Shown here piece after piece: positions 17,167-25,323 of a stretch of 64,000 nucleotides of DNA (the stretch's first letter is position 1; each line of letters begins with the position of its first letter). The stretch comes from Geodermatophilus sabuli. Its GTDB lineage: Bacteria > Actinomycetota > Actinomycetes > Mycobacteriales > Geodermatophilaceae. The notes under the pieces were generated by a model that was given only the letters and a program-made list of their open reading frames with translations, did no database searches and was not told the origin of the DNA. A program made the position numbers and the translations under genes. The stretch covers positions 240,255-304,254 of the forward strand of contig NZ_OBDO01000008.1 in the NCBI RefSeq assembly GCF_900215145.1. Direction: 5' to 3'.

Positions 17167-17195
17167 CAGTGTCCCGGATGCGGCGTGGGACACTG
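17167..17195. promoter_or_regulatory. Mirror-image divergent promoter (9-bp inverted repeat)
   Basis: CAGTGTCCC (17167-17175) and GGGACACTG (17187-17195) are perfect complements 11 nt apart. Each arm places GACACT 6-7 nt from a start codon: minus-strand GTG 17161 and plus-strand GTG 17202. The repeat therefore most simply represents two back-to-back -10 regions of leaderless genes, though it could also bind a regulator or fold as a hairpin. Confidence 0.5.
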
Positions 17196-17201
17196 CGGTG
17201 C

Positions 17202-18707
17202 GTGTCGAGCACGGAGAACGCCGCAAGCACCTCCCAGCAGGACCCCACGCCGGAGACGGCCGGGTCGGAGGCGGTCACCCCCGAGGCCGGGACGGCGGCC
17301 GCGCCCTCCCCTGGTGACGCCACGCTGGCCGATCCGGCGGCGGGGTCCCCCGAGGGCTCCGACCAGCCGGACGTCGTGCCGCCGGAGGCCACCACCCCCG
17401 AGGTGGTGGCGCCGCTGCCGGAGGCACCGGCACCCGCCCCCGCCGCAGCCGCGACGCCGGCGCCGACCACGCCGGAGCAGCCCGCCGCCCCGTCGTCGGA
17501 CCCGAGCGAGTGGGGCCGGGTGGACGAGGAGGGCACCGTCTACGTCCGCACCGCCGACGGCGAGCGCGCCGTGGGCTCGTGGCAGGCCGGCGCCCCGGCG
17601 GAGGGCCTGGCCCACTACGCCCGCCGCTACGACGACCTCGCCACCGAGGTGTCCCTGCTCGAGGCGCGGCTGAAGGCGCACACGGGCAACCCGAGCGAGA
17701 TCAAGGCCAAGGCGCAGGCCCTGGCCGAGTCCATCCCGACCGCCACCGCCGTCGGCGACCTCGACGGGCTGGCCGCCCGCGCCCGCGCGATGGTCGAGAC
17801 CGCCGACTCCGCGGCGGCCGAGTCCCGCGCGGAGAAGGCCGCGGCGCGCGCCGCGCAGGTCGCCCGCAAGGAGGCGCTGGCCGCCGAGGCCGAACAGATC
17901 GCGGCGGAGTCCACCTCGTGGAAGGCCGCCGGCGACCGGCTCAAGGCCATCGTCGAGGAGTGGAAGACCATCCGCGGCATCGACCGCAAGACCGACGAGG
18001 CGCTGTGGTCGCGCTTCGCCGCGGCACGGGACGCGTTCGGTCGACGCCGGGGCGCGCACTTCGCCGCCCTCGACGCCCAGCGCGGCGAGGCCCGCGCGGC
18101 CAAGCAGGAGCTCATCGCGGAGGCGCAGCGGCTGTCGACGTCCACCGACTGGGGCGCCACCAGCGCGGCGATGCGCTCGCTGATGGACCGCTGGAAGGCC
18201 GTCCCCCGCACCGGCCGCGACGGCGACGACGACCTGTGGAAGCAGTTCCGCGCCGCCCAGGACGTCTTCTTCACCGCCCGGTCGGAGCAGGACAAGGCGC
18301 GCAACGCCGAGCAGGTGGCCAACCAGCAGGCCAAGGAGGAGATCCTCGCCGAGGCCGAGAAGCTCGACCCGTCCACCGACCTGCGGGGAGCGCAGAACGC
18401 GCTGCGCAAGCTGCAGGAGCGCTACGACGCGATCGGCCACGTGCCGCGCGGCGTCATGCGGCAGCTGGAGGACCGGATGCAGGCCGTCGAGCAGCGGGTC
18501 CGGGGCGCGGTCGACTCCACGCGGGCCCGCGTGGCACCGGAGAACCCGATGGTCACCTCGATGCGGCAGGCGGTCAGCAAGGCCGAGGAGCAGCTGGCCA
18601 AGGCGGAGAGCGCCGGCGACGCGCGGCGGATCGAGCAGGCCCGGGCCAACCTGGAGACCCGCCGGGAGTGGTTGGCCGAGGCGGAGAGGGCGGCCTCGCG
18701 CCGCTGA
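17202..18707 (+). CDS. DUF349 domain-containing protein
   Basis: A 501-residue protein. The first about 105 residues are Pro/Ala/Glu-rich and disordered; the rest is largely helical with several DUF349 repeats, seen as repeated W-K spacing (STSWKAAGDRLKAIVEEWK, then STDWGATSAAMRSLMDRWK, about 80 residues apart) and long charged coiled-coil segments. DUF349 proteins are probably cytoplasmic and bind nucleic acid or ribosomes, but their role is not firmly established. GTG 17202 has GACACT 7 nt upstream; ATG 17178 is an alternative that would add eight residues. Confidence 0.85.
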   Translation: MSSTENAASTSQQDPTPETAGSEAVTPEAGTAAAPSPGDATLADPAAGSPEGSDQPDVVPPEATTPEVVAPLPEAPAPAPAAAATPAPTTPEQPAAPSSDPSEWGRVDEEGTVYVRTADGERAVGSWQAGAPAEGLAHYARRYDDLATEVSLLEARLKAHTGNPSEIKAKAQALAESIPTATAVGDLDGLAARARAMVETADSAAAESRAEKAAARAAQVARKEALAAEAEQIAAESTSWKAAGDRLKAIVEEWKTIRGIDRKTDEALWSRFAAARDAFGRRRGAHFAALDAQRGEARAAKQELIAEAQRLSTSTDWGATSAAMRSLMDRWKAVPRTGRDGDDDLWKQFRAAQDVFFTARSEQDKARNAEQVANQQAKEEILAEAEKLDPSTDLRGAQNALRKLQERYDAIGHVPRGVMRQLEDRMQAVEQRVRGAVDSTRARVAPENPMVTSMRQAVSKAEEQLAKAESAGDARRIEQARANLETRREWLAEAERAASRR

Positions 18708-18725
18708 GACGGGGACGGCGACGCC

Positions 18726-19427
18726 GTGACGACGTTCGTGCTCGTGCACGGCGCATGGGGCGGGGCCCACGGGTTCCGGCACGTGCGGCGGCTGCTGTCC
18801 GGGGCCGGCCACGAGGTGTTCACCCCGGCGCTGACCGGCATCGGCGAGCGGTCGCACCTGGCCAGCCCGCAGGTGGACCTGACCACCCACGTCACCGACG
18901 TCGTCAACCTCGTCCTCTACGAGGACCTCGACCCAATCGTGCTGGTCGGCTTCTCCTACGGCGGGATGGTCGTCACCGGCGCGCTCGACGCGATCGGGGA
19001 GCGGGTGCGCTCGCTGGTCTACCTGGACGCCTTCGTGCCGGACGACGGCGACTCCCTGTACGGGCTGCTCGGCGTCCCGGTCCCACCGCGCACCCTGGGC
19101 GCCCCGTGGCTGGTCGAGGGCCCGGTGCGGGCGTACGAGGACCCGGCCGAGGAGGCGTTCAGCACCCCGCGCCGCACGCTGCACCCGGTGGGCTGCTTCA
19201 CCGAGCCGGTGCGGCTGTCCCGCCCGCTGGAGGAGTGGCCGTTCCGGCGCATCTACGTCCGGGCCACCGCCGAGGAGCCGCGGGTGCCGGCCAACCCGGC
19301 CTTCGAGGCGGCGGCCGCGCGGGCGCGGGCGTCGGAGGCGTGGGTCCACCGCGAGATCGCCACGACCCACCTGGTGGCGCAGAACCGCCCCCGCGAGCTG
19401 ACCGACCTGCTGCTCGACGTCGCCTGA
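18726..19427 (+). CDS. Alpha/beta-fold hydrolase (esterase EstC-like)
   Basis: A 233-residue cytoplasmic hydrolase. It begins TTFVLVHGAWGG with the oxyanion-hole HGAW motif. The nucleophile elbow is GFSYGG (S77), and H215 in TTHL is the likely catalytic histidine; an acid near D101-D107 is less certain. The family includes pyrethroid and hydroxynitrile-type esterases. It follows the DUF349 gene by 18 bp and may be co-transcribed. Substrate unknown. Confidence 0.85.
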   Translation: MTTFVLVHGAWGGAHGFRHVRRLLSGAGHEVFTPALTGIGERSHLASPQVDLTTHVTDVVNLVLYEDLDPIVLVGFSYGGMVVTGALDAIGERVRSLVYLDAFVPDDGDSLYGLLGVPVPPRTLGAPWLVEGPVRAYEDPAEEAFSTPRRTLHPVGCFTEPVRLSRPLEEWPFRRIYVRATAEEPRVPANPAFEAAAARARASEAWVHREIATTHLVAQNRPRELTDLLLDVA

Positions 19428-19575
19428 GCGCGCCGGTCCGGGCCGCCTCCGTCGTGCCCCGAGCTGTCCCCGGAGCAGGCACGGCGTTCATGGACCGGCT
19501 GGGCCTCGCGGCGCCGCACATCGTCCAGTCCACGATGCCCGATCGGCTGGCCGACGAGCTCGAGGCGGCGACCCC

Positions 19576-19605
19576 GGTCAGCCGGCCGCCGGTCAGCCGG
19601 CCGCC
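19576..19605. repeat. Tandem 15-bp repeat, two copies
   Basis: GGTCAGCCGGCCGCC occurs twice in tandem with the beginning of a third copy. It lies in the 190-bp gap between the hydrolase and miaB stops, inside a short frame (ATG 19490 to stop 19618) that may be a gene remnant. Confidence 0.6.
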
Positions 19606-19624
19606 GGTCGCGACCTGACGCGGA

Positions 19625-21076
19625 TCAGGCGGGGGCGCCGATCCGTGGCATGCCCAGCAGGACGCCGGGCGTGGTGGGCCGGGTGCCGGCCTCGGAGGCG
19701 TCCCCGGCGCGGGTACGCCGGTGGGACACCAGCGCACCGTCGGCCACCAGGTGGTGCGGCGCGGCCTGGGTCACCACGGTCTCGACGACGTCGCCGGGGC
19801 GGACGCCCTCGGCGGCCGTGAAGTGCACCAGCCGGCCGTCGCGGCCCCGGCCGCTCATCCGGCCACGGGCCGCGTCCTTGCTCCCCTCCCCCGCCGCGAC
19901 CAGCAGCTCGACCGTGCGGCCGATCAGCCTGCGGTTCTCGGTCCAGCTGATCTCGTCCTGCAGGGCGGTCAGCCGCAGGTAGCGCTCCTGCACGACCTCC
20001 TTGGGCAGCTGGTCGGCCATCTCCGCGGCCGGCGTCCCCGGGCGCTTGGAGTACTGGAAGGTGAAGGCGCCGGCGAAGCGGGCGGCGCGGACGACCTCGA
20101 GGGTCTGCTCGAAGTCGGCCTCGGTCTCGCCCGGGAAGCCCACGATGACGTCGGTGGTGATCGCCGCATCGGGCATGGCGGCCCGGACCCGGTCGATGAT
20201 CCCGAGGTAGCGGTCCTGCCGGTAGCCGCGGCGCATGCGGCGGAGCACGTCGTCGGACCCGCTCTGCAACGGCATGTGCAGCTGGTGGCAGACCGCGGGC
20301 GTCGCGGCCATCGCCTCGATGACGTCGTCGGTGAACTCGCGGGGGTGCGGGCTGGTGAAGCGCACCCGCTCCAGGCCGTCGATCGCCCCCGTCGCGCGCA
20401 GCAGGTCGGCGAAGGCGCCGCGGTCGCGGAACTCCACCCCGTAGGCGTTCACGTTCTGGCCGAGCAGCGTCACCTCGAGCACGCCCTGGTCGACCAGTGC
20501 CTGCACCTCGGCCAGGATCTCGCCGGGCCGGCGGTCCTTCTCCTTGCCGCGCAGCGCCGGGACGATGCAGAACGTGCAGGTGTTGTTGCACCCGACGCTG
20601 ATGGACACCCAGCCGGAGTAGGCGGAGTCCCGCTTGGCCGGCAGCGTGGAGGGGAAGACCTCCAGGGCCTCGGCGATCTCGACCTGCGCCTCGGCGTTGT
20701 GCCGGGCCCGCTCCAGCAGCGTCGGCAGGGACCCGACGTTGTGCGTGCCGAACACGACGTCCACCCACGGCGCCCGGCGGACGATCTCGCCGCGGTCCTT
20801 CTGCGCCAGGCAACCGCCGACGGCGATCTGCATGCCCGGGTGCGCGTCCTTCACCGGGCGCAGGTGCCCGAGGTTGCCGTAGAGCCGGTTGTCGGCGTTC
20901 TCCCGCACCGCGCAGGTGTTCAGGACGACGACGTCGGCGTCCTCCCCCTCGGGCGCGGCGGCGTAACCGGCGGCCTCGAGGAGCCCGGACAGGCGCTCGG
21001 AGTCGTGCACGTTCATCTGGCAGCCGTACGTGCGGACCCGGTAGGTCCGTCCGGCGCTCTGGAGCTCGGTACCCAT
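19625..21076 (-). CDS. miaB: tRNA-2-methylthio-N6-dimethylallyladenosine synthase
   Basis: A 483-residue radical-SAM methylthiotransferase that adds a methylthio group to i6A37 made by MiaA. The N-terminal MTTase domain carries cluster ligands C19 (YGCQMN), C55 (NTCAV) and C89 (GGCLA). The radical-SAM cluster is C163-x3-C167-x2-C170 (GCNNTCTFC). A TRAM domain follows at about 375-445, then a variable tail. ATG 21076 has TACCCT 10 nt upstream, suggesting a very short leader. Confidence 0.97.
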   Translation of the reverse strand: MGTELQSAGRTYRVRTYGCQMNVHDSERLSGLLEAAGYAAAPEGEDADVVVLNTCAVRENADNRLYGNLGHLRPVKDAHPGMQIAVGGCLAQKDRGEIVRRAPWVDVVFGTHNVGSLPTLLERARHNAEAQVEIAEALEVFPSTLPAKRDSAYSGWVSISVGCNNTCTFCIVPALRGKEKDRRPGEILAEVQALVDQGVLEVTLLGQNVNAYGVEFRDRGAFADLLRATGAIDGLERVRFTSPHPREFTDDVIEAMAATPAVCHQLHMPLQSGSDDVLRRMRRGYRQDRYLGIIDRVRAAMPDAAITTDVIVGFPGETEADFEQTLEVVRAARFAGAFTFQYSKRPGTPAAEMADQLPKEVVQERYLRLTALQDEISWTENRRLIGRTVELLVAAGEGSKDAARGRMSGRGRDGRLVHFTAAEGVRPGDVVETVVTQAAPHHLVADGALVSHRRTRAGDASEAGTRPTTPGVLLGMPRIGAPA

Positions 21077-21186
21077 GTCGCCTGCGAGGGTACGGCGACC
21101 CGAACGGGTGTTCCGCCGCTCACAACCCCCGCGCGTTCGTTACTGCTTCGTGATCGCCTGGGTCCGCCGCTGTCGCCTCCCGGCCC

Positions 21187-21192
21187 TAGGGT
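21187..21192 (+). promoter_or_regulatory. -10 element, leaderless start of gluA
   Basis: TAGGGT ends 7 nt before GTG 21200. No Shine-Dalgarno sequence is present, supporting a leaderless transcript for the transporter operon. Confidence 0.6.
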
Positions 21193-21199
21193 CGCTCGG

Positions 21200-21955
21200 G
21201 TGACCAGCGCTGCGAAGGGAGAACCTCTCGTCCGCCTCTCCGGCGTCGACAAGTGGTTCGGCGAGCTGCACGTCCTGCAGGACATCGACCTGTCGATCGA
21301 CCGCGGCGAGGTGGTCGTCGTCATCGGGCCGTCGGGTTCGGGCAAGTCGACGCTGTGCCGGACGATCAACCGGCTGGAGTCCATCCAGCAGGGCGAGATC
21401 AGCATCGACGGACAGCGTCTGCCCGAGGAGGGCAAGGAGCTCGCCCACCTGCGCAGCGACGTCGGCATGGTGTTCCAGAGCTTCAACCTCTTCGCCCACA
21501 AGACGATCCTGCAGAACGTCACGCTGGGGCCGATCAAGGTGCGCGGGAAGTCGAAGGCCGAGGCCGAGCGGCGCGCCCGCGAGCTGCTCGACCGGGTGGG
21601 CGTCAGCGCCCAGGCGGACAAGTACCCCGCGCAGCTGTCCGGCGGCCAGCAGCAGCGTGTCGCGATCGCCCGCGCGCTGGCGATGGACCCCAAGGTCATG
21701 CTCTTCGACGAGCCGACCTCGGCGCTGGACCCCGAGATGATCAACGAGGTCCTCGACGTCATGATCTCGCTGGCCCGCGACGGCATGACGATGATCGTCG
21801 TCACCCACGAGATGGGCTTCGCCCGCCGGGCCGCCAACCGGGTGGTCTTCATGGACGGCGGCCGGATCGTCGAGTCCGCGGACCCCGAGACCTTCTTCAC
21901 CCGCCCCCAGTCGGACCGGGCCAAGGACTTCCTCTCGAAGATCCTCAACCACTGA
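21200..21955 (+). CDS. gluA: Glutamate-type ABC transporter, ATP-binding protein
   Basis: A 251-residue ATPase of the polar amino acid uptake family. Walker A is GPSGSGKS at 43-50, followed by the Q-loop (MVFQSFNLF), signature LSGGQQQR, Walker [14 protein letters not shown] and switch histidine in VVTHEM. It is first in the operon with binding protein gluB and permeases gluC and gluD, 22 bp before gluB. Family assignment to glutamate rests on operon order and resemblance to the Corynebacterium GluABCD system; related amino acids cannot be excluded. Confidence 0.92.
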   Translation: MTSAAKGEPLVRLSGVDKWFGELHVLQDIDLSIDRGEVVVVIGPSGSGKSTLCRTINRLESIQQGEISIDGQRLPEEGKELAHLRSDVGMVFQSFNLFAHKTILQNVTLGPIKVRGKSKAEAERRARELLDRVGVSAQADKYPAQLSGGQQQRVAIARALAMDPKVMLFDEPTSALDPEMINEVLDVMISLARDGMTMIVVTHEMGFARRAANRVVFMDGGRIVESADPETFFTRPQSDRAKDFLSKILNH

Positions 21956-21977
21956 GCCCGGAGGAAAGGAAACACAC

Positions 21978-22868
21978 ATGCGGATCACCCGATACGCCGC
22001 CGCGGTCGCGGCAGCCGGCGTCGTGCTGGCCGGCTGCAGCAGCGAGGCCGGGAGCCAGGCCGAGGACGCCGCCGGCGGCGGCAACGAGGTCGCCGAGGAC
22101 GTCTCGTTCGACGCCGGCACCACGATGGCCGAGCTCAACGAGGCCGGCTCGATCACCGTCGGGACGAAGTACGACCAGCCCGGGTTCGGTCTGCTCAACC
22201 CCGACGGCACGCCCGAGGGCTTCGACGTCGAGATCGCCAAGATCATCGCCGGCGAGCTGGGCATCGCGGCCGAGGGCATCGAGTGGACGGAGACGGTGTC
22301 GGCCAACCGTGAGCCGTTCATCCAGAACGGCCAGGTCGACATCGTGGTCGCCACGTACACGATCAACGACACCCGCAAGCAGGTCGTCGACTTCGCCGGG
22401 CCCTACTACGAGGCCGGCCAGGACATCATGGTGGCCGCGGGCAACCCCGAGGGCATCGCCGGCCCCGAGGACCTCGCGGGCAAGACGGTCTGCTCGGTCG
22501 AGGGCTCGACCCCGGCACAGAACATCCGGGACAACTACCCCGAGGCCAACCTGGTCACCTACGACGTGTACTCCAAGTGCGCCGACGACCTGGCCAACGG
22601 CAACGTCCAGGCCGTGACGACCGACAACGTCATCCTCACCGGCCTGGTCGCCGGCAACCCCGAGGGCTTCGAGCTGGTCGGCAACCCGTTCACCGAGGAG
22701 CCGTACGGCATCGGCCTGGCCAAGGGTGACGACGAGTTCCGCGCGTTCATCAACGACGTCCTCGAGGCGTCCTTCGAGGACGGCCGCTGGGCCGAGGCCT
22801 GGGACCGCACCGCCGGTGCGATCACCGGTGAGCCGGCCCCGGAGCCGCCGACGCTCGACCGCTACTGA
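21978..22868 (+). CDS. gluB: Glutamate-type ABC transporter, substrate-binding lipoprotein
   Basis: A 296-residue family 3 solute-binding protein. It has a lipoprotein signal peptide with lipobox LAGC (C20), an acidic linker, then the periplasmic-binding-protein fold (ITVGTKYDQPGFGL at the start, DIVVATYTINDTR around the family motif). ATG 21978 follows AGGAAAGGA. It captures the amino acid outside the membrane for GluCD. A very stable hairpin follows directly. Confidence 0.92.
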   Translation: MRITRYAAAVAAAGVVLAGCSSEAGSQAEDAAGGGNEVAEDVSFDAGTTMAELNEAGSITVGTKYDQPGFGLLNPDGTPEGFDVEIAKIIAGELGIAAEGIEWTETVSANREPFIQNGQVDIVVATYTINDTRKQVVDFAGPYYEAGQDIMVAAGNPEGIAGPEDLAGKTVCSVEGSTPAQNIRDNYPEANLVTYDVYSKCADDLANGNVQAVTTDNVILTGLVAGNPEGFELVGNPFTEEPYGIGLAKGDDEFRAFINDVLEASFEDGRWAEAWDRTAGAITGEPAPEPPTLDRY

Positions 22869-22875
22869 GTCCCCG

Positions 22876-22911
22876 CGACGCCGCCGGGTGGGCGACCACC
22901 CGGCGGCGTCG
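22876..22911 (+). terminator. Intra-operon hairpin between gluB and gluC
   Basis: A perfect 16-bp stem closed by a GCGA (GNRA-type) tetraloop. It lies 7 bp after the gluB stop and 27 bp before gluC. In transporter operons such a structure usually protects the binding-protein mRNA and lowers permease expression; it may also act as a partial terminator. Confidence 0.7.
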
Positions 22912-22938
22912 TCCCGTCACTGACGTAGAGAGGGCGCG

Positions 22939-23589
22939 GTGCAGTTCCTCAGCGACAACTTCGACCTGATGTGGCGGGCGTTCCTGACCACGCTCTCCCT
23001 GGCGGTCACCAGCGGCATCTGCGCCCTGGTCCTCGGCACCGTGCTCGTCGGCATGCGGGTGAGCCCGGTGACGCCGCTGCGCGGGCTGGCCACCTTCTAC
23101 GTCGAGGTCTTCCGGAACACCCCGCTGACGGTGGTGTTCTTCTTCCTCTTCTTCGGCGTGGTCTACATCGACGTGCAGTTCCCCAGCCGCTTCGTCACCG
23201 CGGTGACGGCGCTGTCGCTGTACACCGCAGCCTTCGTCGCCGAGGCGCTGCGATCGGGGATCAACTCCGTCCCGCCCGGACAGGCGGAGGCGGCACGGGC
23301 GCTCGGCCTGGACTTCGGGCAGACCCTGCGCTCGATCGTGCTGCCGCAGGCGTTCCGCACCGTCGTCCCGCCGCTGGGCAACGTCTGGATCGCGCTGGCC
23401 AAGAACACCTCCATCGCCGCCGGCTTCGCCGTGACCGACCTGACCGCCGCGCTGCAGCGGCTGGCCAACGCCAACGCCGACAAGCTGCTGGCGGTCTTCG
23501 CCGCCATCGTCGCCGCCTACCTGCTCATCACGCTGCCCTCGGCGTGGCTGATCCGGGTCGTCGAGAACCGGGTGGCGATCGTCCGATGA
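22939..23589 (+). CDS. gluC: Glutamate-type ABC transporter, permease
   Basis: A 216-residue membrane permease of the HisM/GlnP type with about five spans. The cytoplasmic EAA loop is visible as EALRSGINSVPPGQAEAARALG (about residues 103-124), which docks on GluA. GTG 22939 follows GAGAGGGCG. Its stop overlaps the gluD start in ATGA. Confidence 0.92.
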   Translation: MQFLSDNFDLMWRAFLTTLSLAVTSGICALVLGTVLVGMRVSPVTPLRGLATFYVEVFRNTPLTVVFFFLFFGVVYIDVQFPSRFVTAVTALSLYTAAFVAEALRSGINSVPPGQAEAARALGLDFGQTLRSIVLPQAFRTVVPPLGNVWIALAKNTSIAAGFAVTDLTAALQRLANANADKLLAVFAAIVAAYLLITLPSAWLIRVVENRVAIVR

Positions 23590-24488
23590 GCACCACCAGC
23601 GTCCTCTTCGACCTGCCCGGACCGCGCGCCCGCCGTCGGCAGCGCATCGGCACCGTCGTCGGCGTCCTGGTCGTCATCGGGCTGATCGCCCTGGCGCTGT
23701 GGCGGCTGGGCATCAACGGGCAGCTGGAGGCCCAGCGGTGGGCGATCCTGTTCGACCCGGCGTCCGGTGTGCCCCAGGCGCTGGGTGAGGCCCTGGTCAA
23801 CACCCTCGCCGTCGCCGCCGTCGCCATGGTCGCCGCCACCGTGCTGGGCGCGCTCCTGGCCGTCGGTCGGCTGTCGGAGCACGCGTGGGTACGCGGGCCG
23901 GTCGCGGTCGTCATCGAGTTCTTCCGAGCCGTGCCACTGCTGGTGCTGATCCTGTTCTGCCTGCTGTTCCTGCCGACGGTCGGCGTTCCGATGACGGCGT
24001 TCCGGGCGCTGGCGCTGGGCCTGACGCTCTACAACATGGCCGTCCTGGCCGAGATCTTCCGGGCCGGGATCCTGTCGGTGGATCGCGGCCAGAGCGAGGC
24101 CGCCATGGCCCTCGGCATGCGCAAGTCGCAGGTGATGACCCTCGTCCTGCTCCCGCAGGCCGTGCGGCGGATGCTGCCGGTCCTCGTCGCCCAGCTCGTC
24201 GTCCTGCTCAAGGACTCCTCGCTGGGCTTCATCGTCGGCTACATCGAGCTGCTGCGGCAGGCGCGCAGCCTGGTGGAGTTCTTCAACTTCCAGTTCGGCA
24301 ACACCTACACGTTCCAGCTGTACGTCGGCGCCGCGGTCATCTACATCGTCGTCAACGTGCTGCTGTCGCAGCTGGCACGGATCGTCGAGGCGCGCACGCG
24401 ACGCAGCGCGAAGACCGCGGCCACCGCCGAGGCCGAACTCCCCGCCGACGTGCAGATGGGCGGGGGCGGCGGCGCGGTCCCGGTGTGA
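23586..24488 (+). CDS. gluD: Glutamate-type ABC transporter, permease
   Basis: A 300-residue second permease subunit with an N-terminal cytoplasmic segment, about five spans, and the EAA loop EIFRAGILSVDRGQSEAAMALG (about 155-176). The C-terminus is a hydrophilic tail ending in a glycine run. It overlaps gluC by 4 bp (ATGA). The stop codon lies inside a 23-bp duplicated sequence (24476-24527). Confidence 0.92.
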   Translation: MSTTSVLFDLPGPRARRRQRIGTVVGVLVVIGLIALALWRLGINGQLEAQRWAILFDPASGVPQALGEALVNTLAVAAVAMVAATVLGALLAVGRLSEHAWVRGPVAVVIEFFRAVPLLVLILFCLLFLPTVGVPMTAFRALALGLTLYNMAVLAEIFRAGILSVDRGQSEAAMALGMRKSQVMTLVLLPQAVRRMLPVLVAQLVVLLKDSSLGFIVGYIELLRQARSLVEFFNFQFGNTYTFQLYVGAAVIYIVVNVLLSQLARIVEARTRRSAKTAATAEAELPADVQMGGGGGAVPV

Positions 24489-24527
24489 CCCGGGGCGGCG
24501 GCATGGTCCCGGTGTGACCCGGGGCGG
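24476..24527. repeat. 23-bp direct duplication over the gluD stop codon
   Basis: The 23-bp sequence starting GGTCCCGGTGTGACC occurs at 24476-24498 and again at 24505-24527 (period 29). The second copy carries a second TGA in the same local context, so it looks like a recent slippage or duplication event. Confidence 0.8.
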
Positions 24528-24617
24528 ATGGCCGTGGTGCGATGCGCCGGTGAGCGGGTGGGACGCCTGGGACCCGCGACGGTCACGTCCGGCCGGGGAA
24601 CTGCCGAGATCTCCGGC

Positions 24618-25040
24618 GTGGACACCGCCCTGCGCCCCGCCGTGCCGCCGCTCCCGCCCCTGGTGCGCCAACCGGACGGGCGGACGGACCCCGCCCAGGA
24701 GTTCGTCACCCGGATGCGCGCGGCCGCGCCCGACTTCGCCGCCGCTGGCGGCGCGGTGACCGCCGTCGTCCGCGAGGTGGTCCCGCCGGCCCGGCACCGG
24801 CGCTCGCGCTGCCGGGTGGTGCTGCGCCTGCTCGGCGGCGAGGAGGTCGACCTGACGTTCCTGGGCCCGGTCAGCCGCGCCGCGTCGTCCGAGCGGGCCT
24901 TCGACCTGCAGATACAGACGTACCTGACCCACGGCCGCGGCTCCGCCGGCGACTGGCTGGTGCCGGACGACGAGGCACCCGACGGCGTGGCCGTCGACGT
25001 CTCGGCCTGGTCGGCGACCGCCGTCCGGGCCAGCGCCTGA
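24618..25040 (+). CDS. Hypothetical protein
   Basis: A 140-residue protein I do not recognise. The central part (VREVV, RSRCRVVLRLLGG, EEVDLTFLGPVSR) looks like a folded beta-rich domain; there is no signal peptide or membrane segment. GTG 24618 is preferred because the region before it reads like intergenic sequence, but ATG 24528, 12 bases after a weak GACC/GGGG stretch, would give 170 residues. Codon use (high GC3) supports coding. It follows the gluABCD operon by about 130 bp. Confidence 0.55.
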   Translation: MDTALRPAVPPLPPLVRQPDGRTDPAQEFVTRMRAAAPDFAAAGGAVTAVVREVVPPARHRRSRCRVVLRLLGGEEVDLTFLGPVSRAASSERAFDLQIQTYLTHGRGSAGDWLVPDDEAPDGVAVDVSAWSATAVRASA

Positions 25041-25057
25041 TCCACCGCCGGGAGGCC

Positions 25058-25074
25058 GGTCAGTCGCACTGACC
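25058..25074. terminator. Short hairpin after the 24618-25040 gene
   Basis: GGTCAGT-CGC-ACTGACC forms a 7-bp stem with a 3-nt loop, nested in a longer imperfect CCGG/CCGG pairing. It lies 18 bp after the stop codon. Confidence 0.4.
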
Positions 25075-25323
25075 ACCGACCGGCACCGCTCCCGCCTGGC
25101 CTTCCGTGTGCGGAGCTCGTGCTCCGCTTCCCCTGCCCGGCGTCGTCCCGCGACGCCCAGCAGTTCCCTTGTGCGGGCCGGGGGTCCACCATGGTGCTGA
25201 CGCTCAGCCACGAGCGACGCCGACCTCCGACGGCTGCCACCGCATCCGCGACCGAGGACCGCTGCGGTGTCCGTCCACGGCCGGTGCCGCGCGTGGACGC
25301 CACGTCCGCCCGGGGAGCACGGC

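Noticed and set aside
19490..19618. Short plus-strand frame (42 residues) between the hydrolase and miaB
   Set aside because: The end consists of the 15-bp tandem repeat and there is no ribosome-binding site or TANNNT element; at most a gene remnant, so not called as a CDS.
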